A DNA stretch of 64,000 bases from Algoriphagus aestuariicola (GTDB lineage: Bacteria > Bacteroidota > Bacteroidia > Cytophagales > Cyclobacteriaceae), in assembly GCF_017254835.1 (NCBI RefSeq), contig NZ_JAFKCW010000004.1, positions 62,001-126,000 on the forward strand, read 5' to 3'. Below the pieces are notes generated by a model. The model did no database searches and was not told the DNA's origin. It saw only the letters and a program-made list of their open reading frames with translations. Each line of letters begins with the position of its first letter. Within the stretch, counting starts at the first letter, position 1. Of this stretch, positions 8,445 to 16,930 are shown one piece after another. Position numbers and translations under genes: made by a program.

Positions 8445-9668
8445 GTGCCAAATCCTACGCACATTCAGGGCGTGTCGATCGCCTCTCTTGCCGATCAGTT
8501 CGGCACTCCGCTTTACATCTACGATGGCGAAAAAATAGCCGCCCAAGTCAAGACGTTACAGGAGGCTTTTTCCGCGGTGCCCTTGAAAATCAAATATGCC
8601 ACTAAGGCGCTTTCCAATGTCAATATCCTCAAGCTGATCCGAAACGCCGGGGCAGGCGTAGATGCCGTGTCCATCGAAGAGGTAAAACTTGGCATGATGG
8701 CTGGCTACACCGCTCCAGAGATTATGTACACACCAAGCGGAGTAGCTTTTGCTGAAATTCAAGAGGCGGTCGAGCTGGGGATTATGATCAACTTGGACAG
8801 CCTTCCTCTGATGGAGCAGTTTGGGCAAACGTATGGCGGCAAAATCCCCGCCTGCATTCGCATCAATCCACATATCATGGCCGGCGGTAACCTAAAAATC
8901 TCCACGGGCCACAAGGAGAGCAAGTTTGGCATTTCGATAGAACTATTGCCAAAGATCCTAGAAACGGTGGAAAAGTATCAGCTACAAATCGTGGGGCTCC
9001 ATATCCATACAGGTTCGGATATCTTGGATGCTGAAGTATTTTTGAGAGGAGGGAATGTACTATTCGAAGCTGCATTCCGGTTTCCTGACCTGAAGTTTCT
9101 CGATTTTGGAGGAGGGTTTAAGGTAGCCTATAAGCCCAATGACGTTTCCACCGACGTGATGGAAGTGGGCAAAAAGGTTGGCGAAGCTTTTCAGGCTTTT
9201 TGCAAGCAATACGGAAGACAGTTGGAACTCTGGTTGGAGCCGGGCAAATTTCTAGTCAGCGAAGCAGGATATTTGTTGGTTAGGACAAATGTCGTCAAGG
9301 AGTCGCCTAGTGTCACATTCGTGGGCGTGGACTCTGGATTGAATCACCTGATCCGACCAATGATGTATGATGCCTACCATAGCCTCTACAATCTGAGTAA
9401 TCCTGATGGGGAAAAGTCCAAGTACAACGTCGTCGGATATATCTGCGAGACAGACACAATCGCATCCCACAGGGAGCTGAATGAGGTCAAGGCGGGTGAT
9501 TTGCTGGTGATCAAAAATGCGGGTGCGTATGGCTACAGCATGGCTTCCAACTACAATTCGCGACTAAGGCCAGCAGAGGTGTTGATATGGAACGGAAAAG
9601 CTCAGCTGATCCGCAGGCGCGAAGAATTTGAGGATTTGATTCGAAATCAGGAAATAATTGAATTTTAA
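8445..9668 (+). CDS. lysA: Diaminopimelate decarboxylase
   Basis: PLP-dependent enzyme that converts meso-diaminopimelate to L-lysine, the last step of lysine synthesis. The 407-residue length is normal for the family. The PLP-binding lysine is Lys54 in KYATKALSN. HIHTGSDI, the glycine loop FGGGFK, LEPGKFLV, YICETDT and the C-terminal GAYGYSMASNYN motif are all present. The frame begins at a GTG codon; no in-frame ATG gives a better family match. It appears monocistronic, with a perfect hairpin right after the stop. The hairpin at 8369-8400 in its upstream region could affect expression. Confidence 0.95.
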   Translation: MPNPTHIQGVSIASLADQFGTPLYIYDGEKIAAQVKTLQEAFSAVPLKIKYATKALSNVNILKLIRNAGAGVDAVSIEEVKLGMMAGYTAPEIMYTPSGVAFAEIQEAVELGIMINLDSLPLMEQFGQTYGGKIPACIRINPHIMAGGNLKISTGHKESKFGISIELLPKILETVEKYQLQIVGLHIHTGSDILDAEVFLRGGNVLFEAAFRFPDLKFLDFGGGFKVAYKPNDVSTDVMEVGKKVGEAFQAFCKQYGRQLELWLEPGKFLVSEAGYLLVRTNVVKESPSVTFVGVDSGLNHLIRPMMYDAYHSLYNLSNPDGEKSKYNVVGYICETDTIASHRELNEVKAGDLLVIKNAGAYGYSMASNYNSRLRPAEVLIWNGKAQLIRRREEFEDLIRNQEIIEF

Positions 9669-9698
9669 ACCAAAGGCGCCGACATCGGCGCCTTTGGT
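9669..9698 (+). terminator. Perfect 14-bp inverted repeat after lysA
   Basis: ACCAAAGGCGCCGA pairs perfectly with its complement over a 2-nt centre, beginning at the lysA stop codon. There is no long T-run, so termination efficiency is uncertain. Confidence 0.7.
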
Positions 9699-9727
9699 AT
9701 AATTATTGAGTTTCATGCTGTTTAAAG

Positions 9728-9753
9728 TAGCGGAAAGTCGAGCTTTCTCGCTA
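9728..9753. repeat. REP-like hairpin repeat, copy 1
   Basis: TAGCGGAAAG and CTTTCTCGCTA form a 10-bp stem with one bulged base. The core GTAGCGGAAAGT recurs at 15140 in another intergenic region. The surrounding bases to 9780 show no gene. Confidence 0.55.
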
Positions 9754-9855
9754 GACGTGAGGTTGAGACCGAATGATTGCTAGCCCCAATCCTAAGCCCT
9801 GGTAGTTTCATCTTCTTATTTATTAAAAATCAACCCGTATATAAAGTATTGATTA

Positions 9856-9863
9856 TAACTTTG
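9856..9863 (+). promoter_or_regulatory. Candidate -7 promoter element (TAACTTTG) for PorP/SprF gene
   Basis: TAACTTTG matches TAnnTTTG, 22 bp upstream of the ATG at 9886. No clear TTG is seen at the -33 position. Confidence 0.45.
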
Positions 9864-9885
9864 TTGCGGGCTTGAGGATTGGTTT

Positions 9886-10926
9886 ATGCCAAATAGAATA
9901 GTTGGGATATGGGTATTGTTTTTGGGGCTCTTGAGTAGTGTGCACTTGAGCGCCCAAGACGTGCAATATTCCCAATTTTATGCGGCGCCGCTCTATCTCA
10001 ACCCTGCGCTCACCGGCGCTACAGAACTCACCCGTATCGGTGTCAACTACCGAAACCAATGGCCAGGTTTGGACCACAGTTTCAATTCTTACTCAGCCTA
10101 TATCGATCACTATATTTTTGACTACAATAGTGGTATTGGCTTGATATTCAACGGAAATCAGGAGAGTATGGCCAATCTGTCTACCAATGAAATTGGGCTA
10201 AGTTATTCCTACCGGCTACGACTGGGCGAAAGTTTTTTTTTCCGAGTGGGCGGGCAAGTCAGCTATATGCAGCGGGATGCCTTCTTTTCTGATTTGGTAT
10301 TCGGCTCCATGATCGATATTGTCAATGGCAGCGTAGGGAGCATTACCGATGAACTCAACGGGGTACCGCTGGATAGCCGCTATTCCTTTGTGGACTATGC
10401 GGTGGGCGGGATGTTTTACAACGACAAGTTCTGGCTAGGGGCATCTGCGCATCACCTGACTGAGCCCAATATTTCTTTTGTGGATGACCAGACAAGTGTA
10501 TTGCCAATGAAGGTATCCTTGCAAGGCGGCTACAAGATTGATCTTGTTCCCGGTAGGAGGGATTATTTCACCCACAATTACCAAGAAAGATCTGTTTCCT
10601 TTGCCTTTAACTTCAAGCAACAGGATCCATTTAGCCAGCTGGATGTGGGTGCACAGCTATTTTTGCAGCCTTTGGTTCTTGGTCTTTGGTACCGCGGACT
10701 TCCGACCAAAAACAACCTGCCAAACAATGAAGCGGTGATCGCCTTGGTGGGGATGGCGCTAGACAGCGGTCTGGATATTGGCTATTCCTATGATGTCACC
10801 ACGTCGAAGCTTGGCCAAAAAAACAGTGGAGGAGCCCATGAGATCTCCATTCGCTACACCTTCCTCTGGGGAGATCCCAACTCTAGAAACCAGCGATCCA
10901 GAATTGTTCCCTGCTTTAGGTATTGA
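9886..10926 (+). CDS. PorP/SprF family type IX secretion membrane protein
   Basis: Outer-membrane protein of the PorP/SprF family, found only in Bacteroidota. These proteins work with type IX secretion and gliding, often for one cargo protein. The 346-residue protein has a signal peptide (ends LSAQD) followed by the family signature YSQFYAAPLYLNPALTG, then GVNYRNQWP. The rest alternates as expected for a beta-barrel and ends in an aromatic residue (CFRY). Many family members lie beside a large secreted protein gene. Here the next gene is a convergent MscS channel, so this looks like a solo copy. Partner cargo is unknown. Confidence 0.9.
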   Translation: MPNRIVGIWVLFLGLLSSVHLSAQDVQYSQFYAAPLYLNPALTGATELTRIGVNYRNQWPGLDHSFNSYSAYIDHYIFDYNSGIGLIFNGNQESMANLSTNEIGLSYSYRLRLGESFFFRVGGQVSYMQRDAFFSDLVFGSMIDIVNGSVGSITDELNGVPLDSRYSFVDYAVGGMFYNDKFWLGASAHHLTEPNISFVDDQTSVLPMKVSLQGGYKIDLVPGRRDYFTHNYQERSVSFAFNFKQQDPFSQLDVGAQLFLQPLVLGLWYRGLPTKNNLPNNEAVIALVGMALDSGLDIGYSYDVTTSKLGQKNSGGAHEISIRYTFLWGDPNSRNQRSRIVPCFRY

Positions 10927-11028
10927 TAGTAGCGAATTAAACGGAAAAGTCGACATTGATACTCTTTTTAAGGCTTTTTTCAGAACACTTCTTCCTATTC
11001 TGCGGGGAAACGGGGAAATAGGAATTCT

Positions 11029-11985
11029 CTATTCACTAGCGCCTGAAGCCATTTCATCGTCTTTAGTCGAAGCTTGTTCGAATGAAATTCTCATTTTTGG
11101 CAGTGTTTGGGGATAGTTTTTCTGAAGGAACTCAACCATCTTTTCCCTTACATGTACCCGGAGGTCCCATGCAGTTGGGGAATTTCGGGCAGATACCAAA
11201 ATCCGACTTTCAACAGTCCGCTCTTTGGCATCCGTCACTTGGAGAACTTTCACTTTCTTGTCCCAAAGTGGGGTGTTTTCCAAGATGCGGTCCAGCTCGG
11301 CACGCATCGCGTCAAAAGGAACGGTATAGTCTGTATAGATAAATACTGACCCGATGATTTCAGCAGAAGTTCGCGTCCAGTTTTGAAAAGGTTTTTCCAA
11401 AAAATAGGTAGAAGGCAAGACTAGCCTCCGTTGGTCCCAGATTCTCACTACCACGTAATTCAGGTTGATTTCCTCGATCCATCCCCATTCCCCTTCTACG
11501 ACCACCGCGTCGTCTAGCCGGAAAGGTTGGGTAAACGCAATTTGGATTCCTGCGATGAGCGTTCCGATTGCTTTTTGTGCCGAAAAGCCGATGATAATTC
11601 CCGCAACTCCAGCTGAGGCAAAGAGACCAACACCGACCTGGCGAACGGCTTCAAAAGAAACCAAAATCAAACCCAAGCCGATGAGGATGATCAGGAAGTT
11701 GGCAATTTTTGCAAGGATGTTGATCTGCGTATATACTTTCCTTGCTCGGAGATTATTCTCCTCAGTGAGGTCAAAATGCTTCAGAAAGATACGCCTGAGA
11801 ATTTTGACCGCCTCCAAAAAGCACCATGTAAAACCACAGATAATCAGGATGGTGTTCAGATGAGGCAAATACGAAAAGGGAAATTCCCAATTCTTGGAGC
11901 TTTCGCCAAAGTAGATTTTGGAGAATCCCAAAATCAGAGTTACCAGAAACGGGAGGATCAGGCGTCTATATTTTCTTAGTTTCAT
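11029..11985 (-). CDS. Mechanosensitive ion channel, MscS family
   Basis: Inner-membrane channel expected to open under membrane tension during hypo-osmotic shock. Counted from MKLRKYRRL the protein has 318 residues. It shows about four membrane segments (for example LILPFLVTLILGF, TILIICGFTWCFL, FLIILIGLGLILVSF and the pore helix VGVGLFASAGVAGIIIGFSA). The MscS signatures then follow: QPFRLDDAVVVEGEWGWIEE and RRLVLPSTYFLEKPFQNW. An in-frame Met at 12003 would add six residues; MKLRKYRR is a more natural start. The C-terminus ends in an acidic tail. It is convergent with PorP/SprF. Confidence 0.92.
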   Translation of the reverse strand: MKLRKYRRLILPFLVTLILGFSKIYFGESSKNWEFPFSYLPHLNTILIICGFTWCFLEAVKILRRIFLKHFDLTEENNLRARKVYTQINILAKIANFLIILIGLGLILVSFEAVRQVGVGLFASAGVAGIIIGFSAQKAIGTLIAGIQIAFTQPFRLDDAVVVEGEWGWIEEINLNYVVVRIWDQRRLVLPSTYFLEKPFQNWTRTSAEIIGSVFIYTDYTVPFDAMRAELDRILENTPLWDKKVKVLQVTDAKERTVESRILVSARNSPTAWDLRVHVREKMVEFLQKNYPQTLPKMRISFEQASTKDDEMASGASE

Positions 11986-12078
11986 CGGATTTGGCAGATT
12001 CAAAAATCAAAAGCGAGCAAGAGCTGCAAATCAGGTGATTTTGGGCACGGAAAGTAGAAAGTAGGCAATAGAAGCCAC

Positions 12079-12564
12079 TTATTCAAGTTTGGATACAAAT
12101 TGATCGCAGGGGATCGGCACGAGGTTCACTTCATGTCCATAGTCCAGCGAGTCGATATTTTTGTACGTGACTACTCCGTCTAACTCTTGGATATCGCCAT
12201 AGCCCTCTTTCCACCCTTCTTCGAAGCGTTTGAAAACCACCTGCCTCGTACTGGTGTCACCCTCCGACAAGAAGGTATATTCTGCGATGAGTAGAGAGTC
12301 TCTCAGAGTGCCTTCTATCGTTCCCCAGCTCTTGTCCTTCTCGAAAAACAAATAGGCGAGCTCACCGCTGACGTTCACCTCTTCCGGCTGGATTCTCAGG
12401 CGAATCGTATCATTTCCGTTTACATATTGGAAACAGTCCTCTCTGATCTCCGCGGTGGCGACACTGTCTGGGGAAAAATGGGCATCAATTGGGGAATCTT
12501 CCTTGGGGCCTTTACAGGCTATAGTAGCCAAAATAGCGCCTATGAGCAAGAATTGTGTTTTCAT
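12079..12564 (-). CDS. Hypothetical lipoprotein
   Basis: 161-residue predicted lipoprotein. The N-terminus MKTQFLLIGAILATIAC is a signal peptide with a lipobox-like cleavage site before Cys17. The mature part is acidic with alternating hydrophobic residues (for example VNGNDTIRLRIQ, GTIEGTLRDSLLIAEYTFL), suggesting a small beta-rich fold. This pattern is common in Bacteroidota lipoproteins of unknown function. It sits between the MscS gene and a beta-propeller lipoprotein on the same strand, but a terminator at 12601-12622 separates it from the latter. I do not recognise a family. Confidence 0.75.
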   Translation of the reverse strand: MKTQFLLIGAILATIACKGPKEDSPIDAHFSPDSVATAEIREDCFQYVNGNDTIRLRIQPEEVNVSGELAYLFFEKDKSWGTIEGTLRDSLLIAEYTFLSEGDTSTRQVVFKRFEEGWKEGYGDIQELDGVVTYKNIDSLDYGHEVNLVPIPCDQFVSKLE

Positions 12565-12600
12565 GGCTAATTATCAGTTGCTTAGGTAGGTAAGGGTACA

Positions 12601-12622
12601 AAAAAACCGCCAAAGAGGCGGT
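12601..12622 (-). terminator. Rho-independent terminator (minus strand)
   Basis: On the minus strand ACCGCC pairs with GGCGGT over a 5-nt loop and is followed by a run of Ts. It ends the beta-propeller gene at 12654 and isolates it from the lipoprotein gene downstream. Confidence 0.82.
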
Positions 12623-12653
12623 CTTTACTTTCTTGAATTCGATTGTCATGGGT

Positions 12654-13763
12654 CTAGTCCCCAATCCACTCTGCTACAAAGAGATTGGTATCGCGGGTTC
12701 CACCGTTGTTTCTATTGGAGGCAAAGACGAGATGTTTTCCATCATTGGAAAAGACCGGAAAGGCATCGAAAGTCCCGTCATGTGTGATTCGGGTTAGGCC
12801 CGTTCCGTCCAGATTGATCATGAACAGATTGAAGGGAAATCCACGCTCGGTCCGGTGATTGGAAGCGAAGATCAGTTTTTCACCAGATGGATGGAAAAAC
12901 GGCGCCCAATTGGCTTTACCAAGGCTGGTGATTTTTCGGATATCCGTTCCATCCGCATTGGCTACATAGAGCTCCATATCCGTGGGTTTGACTAGTCCCT
13001 CCTTGAGCAAGTCTTTGTATTCCTTGATTTCTTCGTCCGTTTGGGGTCTAGAGGCTCTCCAGACCAACTTCGTGCCGTCAGGAGAGAAAAAAGCACCTCC
13101 GTCATATCCCAAATCTGAGGTAATTTGCTTCACGTCACTTCCATCGATGTTCATAGTATACAGCTCCAAATCGCCCGTGCGCATGGAAGTGAAAACGATT
13201 TTGTCGCCCTTTGCAGAAACGGTGGCTTCAGCATCGTAGCCTGGTTCGCTGGTCAATTGATTCAGGATATTTCCGTCCAAATCAGCCGTGAAGATGTCAA
13301 ATGAGTCATAGATCGGCCAAACGTATTTGCCATCCGATCTTCTTTCAGGCACCGGAGGACAAGTCTCGCCTCCTAGGTGAGTGGAAGCGTAGACAAAGGT
13401 TTTATCTCCGGGGAGAAAATAAGAGCATGTTGTACGTCCTAGACCTGTGGAGATTTTTTTCGGGACATTCGCCTTTAGGTCATCGTTTTCCCAATTCACG
13501 TAAAACATCTGATCGCATTCGTTGCCCCATCTTGCAAAATCGGACTGAAAGACGAGCATAGAGTCGTCAAATGACCAATACGCCTCCGCATTATTCCCGC
13601 CGAATGTAATCTGCTTAATGTTTTTGAGGTATTTCATCTCGTCTGGATGAAGGAGTAGGGAGTCGGAAGCGGAGTGTGGCTCGGGCGCCGAAGCTTCGGT
13701 GGTTTCACTCTTTGGGTTACAGGCAAAAGCTGCAAGCAGGGCGACAGCAAGCAAAGATCTCAT
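12654..13763 (-). CDS. TolB/PD40-type beta-propeller lipoprotein
   Basis: 369-residue exported protein with a lipoprotein signal (MRSLLAVALLAAFACNPK, Cys15). The body holds repeated WD40-like/PD40 blades: ITFGGNNAEAYWSFDDSMLVF, TVSAKGDKIVFTSMRTGDLELY, FFSPDGTKLVWRASRP, FHPSGEKLIFASNH and FSNDGKHLVFASNRN. Such TolB-like propellers bind proteins or glycans and often accompany peptidases. No catalytic domain is present. Its 5' end is divergent from the M28 peptidase at 13839, with about 75 bp between them, so both may share control. The binding partner is unknown. Confidence 0.85.
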   Translation of the reverse strand: MRSLLAVALLAAFACNPKSETTEASAPEPHSASDSLLLHPDEMKYLKNIKQITFGGNNAEAYWSFDDSMLVFQSDFARWGNECDQMFYVNWENDDLKANVPKKISTGLGRTTCSYFLPGDKTFVYASTHLGGETCPPVPERRSDGKYVWPIYDSFDIFTADLDGNILNQLTSEPGYDAEATVSAKGDKIVFTSMRTGDLELYTMNIDGSDVKQITSDLGYDGGAFFSPDGTKLVWRASRPQTDEEIKEYKDLLKEGLVKPTDMELYVANADGTDIRKITSLGKANWAPFFHPSGEKLIFASNHRTERGFPFNLFMINLDGTGLTRITHDGTFDAFPVFSNDGKHLVFASNRNNGGTRDTNLFVAEWIGD

Positions 13764-13787
13764 TTGGCTAATTAGAATGGTTATAAA

Positions 13788-13819
13788 TTGCTGAGCGAAG
13801 ATACCAATTATTATCTTTG
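13788..13819 (+). promoter_or_regulatory. Bacteroidota-type promoter (TTG, 21 bp, TATCTTTG) for M28 peptidase
   Basis: A -33 TTG at 13788-13790 and a -7 element TATCTTTG at 13812-13819 are spaced by 21 bp, matching the known Bacteroidota consensus. The coding start is 19 bp further on. Confidence 0.65.
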
Positions 13820-13838
13820 AGCCGAATCCAAACTAATA

Positions 13839-15080
13839 ATGAAGACTAACTTAAAATATTATGTAATTCTGGCTGTTGCCGGTGGGCTTTTCTTCAGCTG
13901 CGATCCTGCTCCGACGGACGAAACTTTGCTTGCAGGCTTAAAATCTGACGTGACTTATTTGGCGGCTGATGATTTGGGCGGAAGAGCCATCGGCACGGAA
14001 GGAGAGCAAAAAGCCTCCGAATATCTGGCGAAAGAATTTGAAAAAATCGGGCTGGAGCCTAAAGGCACGGAAGGCTTTTTCCAACCTTTTACCGTTTCCA
14101 AGCCCTCCAATCCGCACGAGGAGGCTGTCATTGGTACCGACGGTGATGGAGTGACAGGCAGAAATGTCGTCGCATTTTTGGACAAAAAGGCTGACAAGAC
14201 CATCGTGATTGGGGCCCATTTTGACCACCTGGGCATGGGAGGTCAGGGATCGCTTCACCGCGGAGACTCCGCCATCCACAACGGGGCTGATGACAATGCT
14301 TCCGGCACCGCAGCTTTATTGGCTTTGGCGAAAATCCTAAAGCACGAAGAGCTCCAAAGCAATGTGTTGTTTATCGCTTTTTCCGGCGAAGAAAACGGCC
14401 TTTGGGGCTCTAATTATTTTGTGAAAAACCCAACAGTCGACCTCACCACCGTCAATTTCATGATCAACATGGACATGGTCGGGAGATTGAAAGAAGATAA
14501 TTCTTTGGCAATTAACGGTGTGGGAACCAGCCCGAGCTTTTCTCCGGTTTTCGACACCATCAATTCCGACAGCCTGAAGCTAGTGACTTCGGAATCTGGC
14601 GTGGGACCATCTGACCACACGTCTTTTTACCTTCAGGATCTTCCTGTGTTGCATTTTTTCACTGGGCAGCATGAGGATTATCATAAGCCAAGCGACGATT
14701 CTGATCTAATCAATTATGAAGGTTTGGTAAAAGTGGTGAGATACATTTCCAGAGTTGTACTGGCGCTGAATCCAGAGGAAAAATTGGCCTTTACCAAAAC
14801 CAAAGATTCAAGTGACAATCCAAGATTTACTGTTTCCATGGGTGTAGTTCCAGACTATATGTATGATGGCAAAGGGATGCGAATCGATGGCGTCTCCGAA
14901 GACAAGCCCGCACAAACTGCTGGTTTGCTAAAAGGCGATGTGGTTGTCCAGTTGGGTGATTCCACAGTTACTGATATGATGAGCTACATGCGTGCTTTGA
15001 GTGTTTTCCAAAAAGGTGATTCCACCAAGGTCACCGTGGAAAGAGCTGGACAAAAAATCGACGCAACGATTAAGTTTTAA
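13839..15080 (+). CDS. M28 family zinc aminopeptidase with C-terminal PDZ domain, lipoprotein
   Basis: Exported di-zinc aminopeptidase, 413 residues. The signal peptide ends in a lipobox (GLFFSCDP, Cys21). Zinc-site motifs are in order: GAHFDHLG (His127), HNGADDNASG (Asp151 bridging), SGEENG (catalytic Glu184, ligand Glu185), NMDMVGR (Asp212) and EDYHKPSDD (His282). A PDZ domain follows from about residue 320, with YDGKGMRIDGV and DKPAQTAGLLKGDVV, likely for substrate or partner binding. A promoter and a downstream hairpin bracket it as a single unit. Confidence 0.93.
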   Translation: MKTNLKYYVILAVAGGLFFSCDPAPTDETLLAGLKSDVTYLAADDLGGRAIGTEGEQKASEYLAKEFEKIGLEPKGTEGFFQPFTVSKPSNPHEEAVIGTDGDGVTGRNVVAFLDKKADKTIVIGAHFDHLGMGGQGSLHRGDSAIHNGADDNASGTAALLALAKILKHEELQSNVLFIAFSGEENGLWGSNYFVKNPTVDLTTVNFMINMDMVGRLKEDNSLAINGVGTSPSFSPVFDTINSDSLKLVTSESGVGPSDHTSFYLQDLPVLHFFTGQHEDYHKPSDDSDLINYEGLVKVVRYISRVVLALNPEEKLAFTKTKDSSDNPRFTVSMGVVPDYMYDGKGMRIDGVSEDKPAQTAGLLKGDVVVQLGDSTVTDMMSYMRALSVFQKGDSTKVTVERAGQKIDATIKF

Positions 15081-15104
15081 ACTTTGAATTCGAAAGGCTA
15101 AGCC

Positions 15105-15137
15105 AAAATGCCTCGAAGAAATTCGGGGCATTTTTGT
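15105..15137 (+). terminator. Terminator after M28 peptidase
   Basis: AAAATGCCTCGAA and TTCGGGGCATTTTT form an imperfect stem with a GAAA loop and a T-run, 25 bp after the stop. Confidence 0.75.
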
Positions 15138-15139
15138 TT

Positions 15140-15160
15140 GTAGCGGAAAGTTGACTTTCC
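15140..15160. repeat. REP-like hairpin repeat, copy 2
   Basis: GTAGCGGAAAGT matches the copy at 9727. Here GGAAAGT and ACTTTCC form a perfect 7-bp stem over TG. It lies between the M28 terminator and the next lipoprotein gene. Confidence 0.5.
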
Positions 15161-15198
15161 CCGTTTCGATACTATCTATTGACCAAAATGCCTTTGGC

Positions 15199-15687
15199 AT
15201 GAAAAGAAACTTTTACTTCTTAGTTTTCGCAGTTTTTTTAATTACTTCCTGCAAGGATGACGAAGCTCCTCGGAGCTTTTTGAACGGAACCTATGAGAGA
15301 ACCGGCATCATTTCCGAAACAGGAATTTACTATGTGCTCCAGTACATCTTTACCGTTGACGGTACTTTTGAGCGGATTACCCTAGTGAGGCAAGATGGGC
15401 TACTGCTCGGCTATAACTACTACGCCAAGGGCACCTTTAAGCTGCGGGGCGAAGAATTTACACTACTGCATGTGCAGATGGCTGGCCTGAATTATGAGGA
15501 TTATCCTGAGGGCTATGTGGAAAGTTTGGATTTGCTGGAGGACTACAGCATCGAGCCAATGGAGTCAAAAGGTACTTTGAGGCAAATTGACAGGGGCGAA
15601 AAGATAGCTATTTTGATGGAATGCAACGACGTGATCGGCTATTCTTCCATGTGCATTGGAGAACAGGTTTTTGAAAAAGTTGACTAG
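15199..15687 (+). CDS. Hypothetical lipoprotein
   Basis: 162-residue predicted lipoprotein counted from MKRNFYFLVF. The signal peptide ends at ITSC, followed by the acidic KDDEAP typical of Bacteroidota surface lipoproteins. The upstream in-frame Met at 15151 adds 16 residues before this signal and overlaps a repeat, so it is rejected as start. The mature region has a lipocalin-like alternation (FLNGTYERTG, YVLQYIFTVDGTFERITLV, GTFKLRGEEFTLL), which fits small beta-barrel lipoproteins, but no family is recognised. It ends in a perfect palindromic terminator. Confidence 0.75.
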   Translation: MKRNFYFLVFAVFLITSCKDDEAPRSFLNGTYERTGIISETGIYYVLQYIFTVDGTFERITLVRQDGLLLGYNYYAKGTFKLRGEEFTLLHVQMAGLNYEDYPEGYVESLDLLEDYSIEPMESKGTLRQIDRGEKIAILMECNDVIGYSSMCIGEQVFEKVD

Positions 15688-15690
15688 CAA

Positions 15691-15720
15691 AAAGGCCTCT
15701 GAGATATCTCAGAGGCCTTT
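15691..15720. terminator. Perfect 30-bp palindromic bidirectional terminator
   Basis: AAAGGCCTCTGAGAT is followed at once by its exact reverse complement, giving a 15-bp stem flanked by A and T runs. It lies between the convergent lipoprotein and GH43 genes and can serve both. Confidence 0.82.
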
Positions 15721-15723
15721 CTA

Positions 15724-16758
15724 CTATTTGATCGGATTAGCAGCGACCCCTTCAAAAGTCATCTTGATCGGCTTGATTGTTCCGTCTTCGTTGAATTCCA
15801 TCATGTCGATGCAGGTCACCCTATGGTCTCTTCCCTCATTGGGGATTGGACGACGGTGATAGACCATGTACCATTCGTCGGAACCGGGCTTTTGGATGAC
15901 AGAGTTGTGTCCTGCGCCGGTGGCGATGGTGGTGTCAGCTTCGAGAATGGTGCCGATTCTGCGGTAAGGGCCAGTTGCTTTGTCCGCCATGGCATAAGCC
16001 ACCTTATAGCTGTCGTTAGTCCAGCCACCCTCAGACCACATGAGGTAGTAGACGCCATTTCTTAAAAACATAAAAGGGCCCTCTACATAGCCCTCAGGCG
16101 TGATTTCGTGGAAAAGCTCCCCGTCTTCCCAAGGTTCAAAGCCGGTGAAATCTGTATTTAACTTGCCGATGTTGCAATGGCTCCAGCCTCCGTAGAAAAA
16201 GTAGTGCGTGCCATCGGTGTCTTTAAAGACAAACTGGTCGATAGGTTGGGCGCCGTTGTGGAAATCTGAAAGCAGCGGCTTGCTAAGGTAGTCTCGAAAC
16301 GGACCCCCTGGACTGTCCGCCACCGCCACTCCGATGCCACCAAAATGGTTGATATCATTGTTGGGGTCATAGCCTGGACGCTCGGGCGTGAGCGGATCGT
16401 TGGCCGCGAAAAAGAGGTAATACTTGCCGTCTTTTTCGATGGCGGCCGGAGCCCACATGGCTTGTTTAGCCCACTTGACCGCTGAAGAGTCCAGGATGCG
16501 TTCGTGCTTTTCCCAAGTCACGAGGTCTTTGGAGGAAAAAGCATCGAAATGCATCTGCTCCTCAAAGGCTGCCGAAAAGGTAGGGTAGACCCAATATTCT
16601 TCTCCAAAGACTACCCCCTCAGGGTCGGCATACCAGCCATCGAAGATGGGATTGCCGGAGGGCTTTTTCTCAACGATTTCAGTATTTTCTTCTTTTTGCG
16701 GAGAGGAGCAAGCAAAGCTGACAAGGGTGACGGCAAGTAAAAGTTGGTTGATCTTCAT
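15724..16758 (-). CDS. Glycoside hydrolase family 43 protein, lipoprotein
   Basis: Predicted arabinan- or xylan-active five-bladed propeller hydrolase. From MKINQLLLAV the protein has 344 residues, with lipobox SFACSS near residue 17. The GH43 catalytic triad can be traced: the base Asp in GWYADPEGV, the pKa-modulating Asp probably in QPIDQFVFKD, and the acid Glu in YVEGPFMFLRNG. The Met at 16812 gives an N-terminus before the signal peptide unlike secreted proteins, so it is rejected. There is no SusC/SusD pair beside it. A TonB receptor with non-SusC size lies divergent, sharing the 170-bp intergenic region with direct repeats. Substrate is not determined. Confidence 0.88.
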   Translation of the reverse strand: MKINQLLLAVTLVSFACSSPQKEENTEIVEKKPSGNPIFDGWYADPEGVVFGEEYWVYPTFSAAFEEQMHFDAFSSKDLVTWEKHERILDSSAVKWAKQAMWAPAAIEKDGKYYLFFAANDPLTPERPGYDPNNDINHFGGIGVAVADSPGGPFRDYLSKPLLSDFHNGAQPIDQFVFKDTDGTHYFFYGGWSHCNIGKLNTDFTGFEPWEDGELFHEITPEGYVEGPFMFLRNGVYYLMWSEGGWTNDSYKVAYAMADKATGPYRRIGTILEADTTIATGAGHNSVIQKPGSDEWYMVYHRRPIPNEGRDHRVTCIDMMEFNEDGTIKPIKMTFEGVAANPIK

Positions 16759-16822
16759 GTTGAAATATTCGATGAGAGGTAAAAATGGCAATTTTTGCCC
16801 CAAATTTCCCAACTACTCTCCC

Positions 16823-16873
16823 ACTTCAGTCGAATTTCGCTGCAATTCAGTCCCACTTTTTGACACTTCAGTC
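16823..16873 (+). promoter_or_regulatory. Three direct repeats (ACTTCAGTC) at exact 21-bp period: candidate LytTR-type operator
   Basis: ACTTCAGTC (16823-16831), AATTCAGTC (16844-16852) and ACTTCAGTC (16865-16873) repeat every 21 bp. LytTR-family regulators such as AgrA are known to bind direct repeats one to two helical turns apart, commonly at about this period. A LytTR regulator is encoded in the same locus at 20924. The repeats end 58 bp before the TonB receptor start; a CAGTTTTG element at 16905-16912 could be its -7 box. The link to the regulator is an inference. Confidence 0.6.
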
Positions 16874-16930
16874 ACCTTTGGTTTTTTACCTCGGCTGGAC
16901 TGCGCAGTTTTGGTTCAAATACGAATCGAA

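Noticed and set aside
16646-16930. N-terminal extension of the TonB receptor frame
   Set aside because: It overlaps GH43 and runs over the direct repeats. A proper signal peptide starts at 16931.
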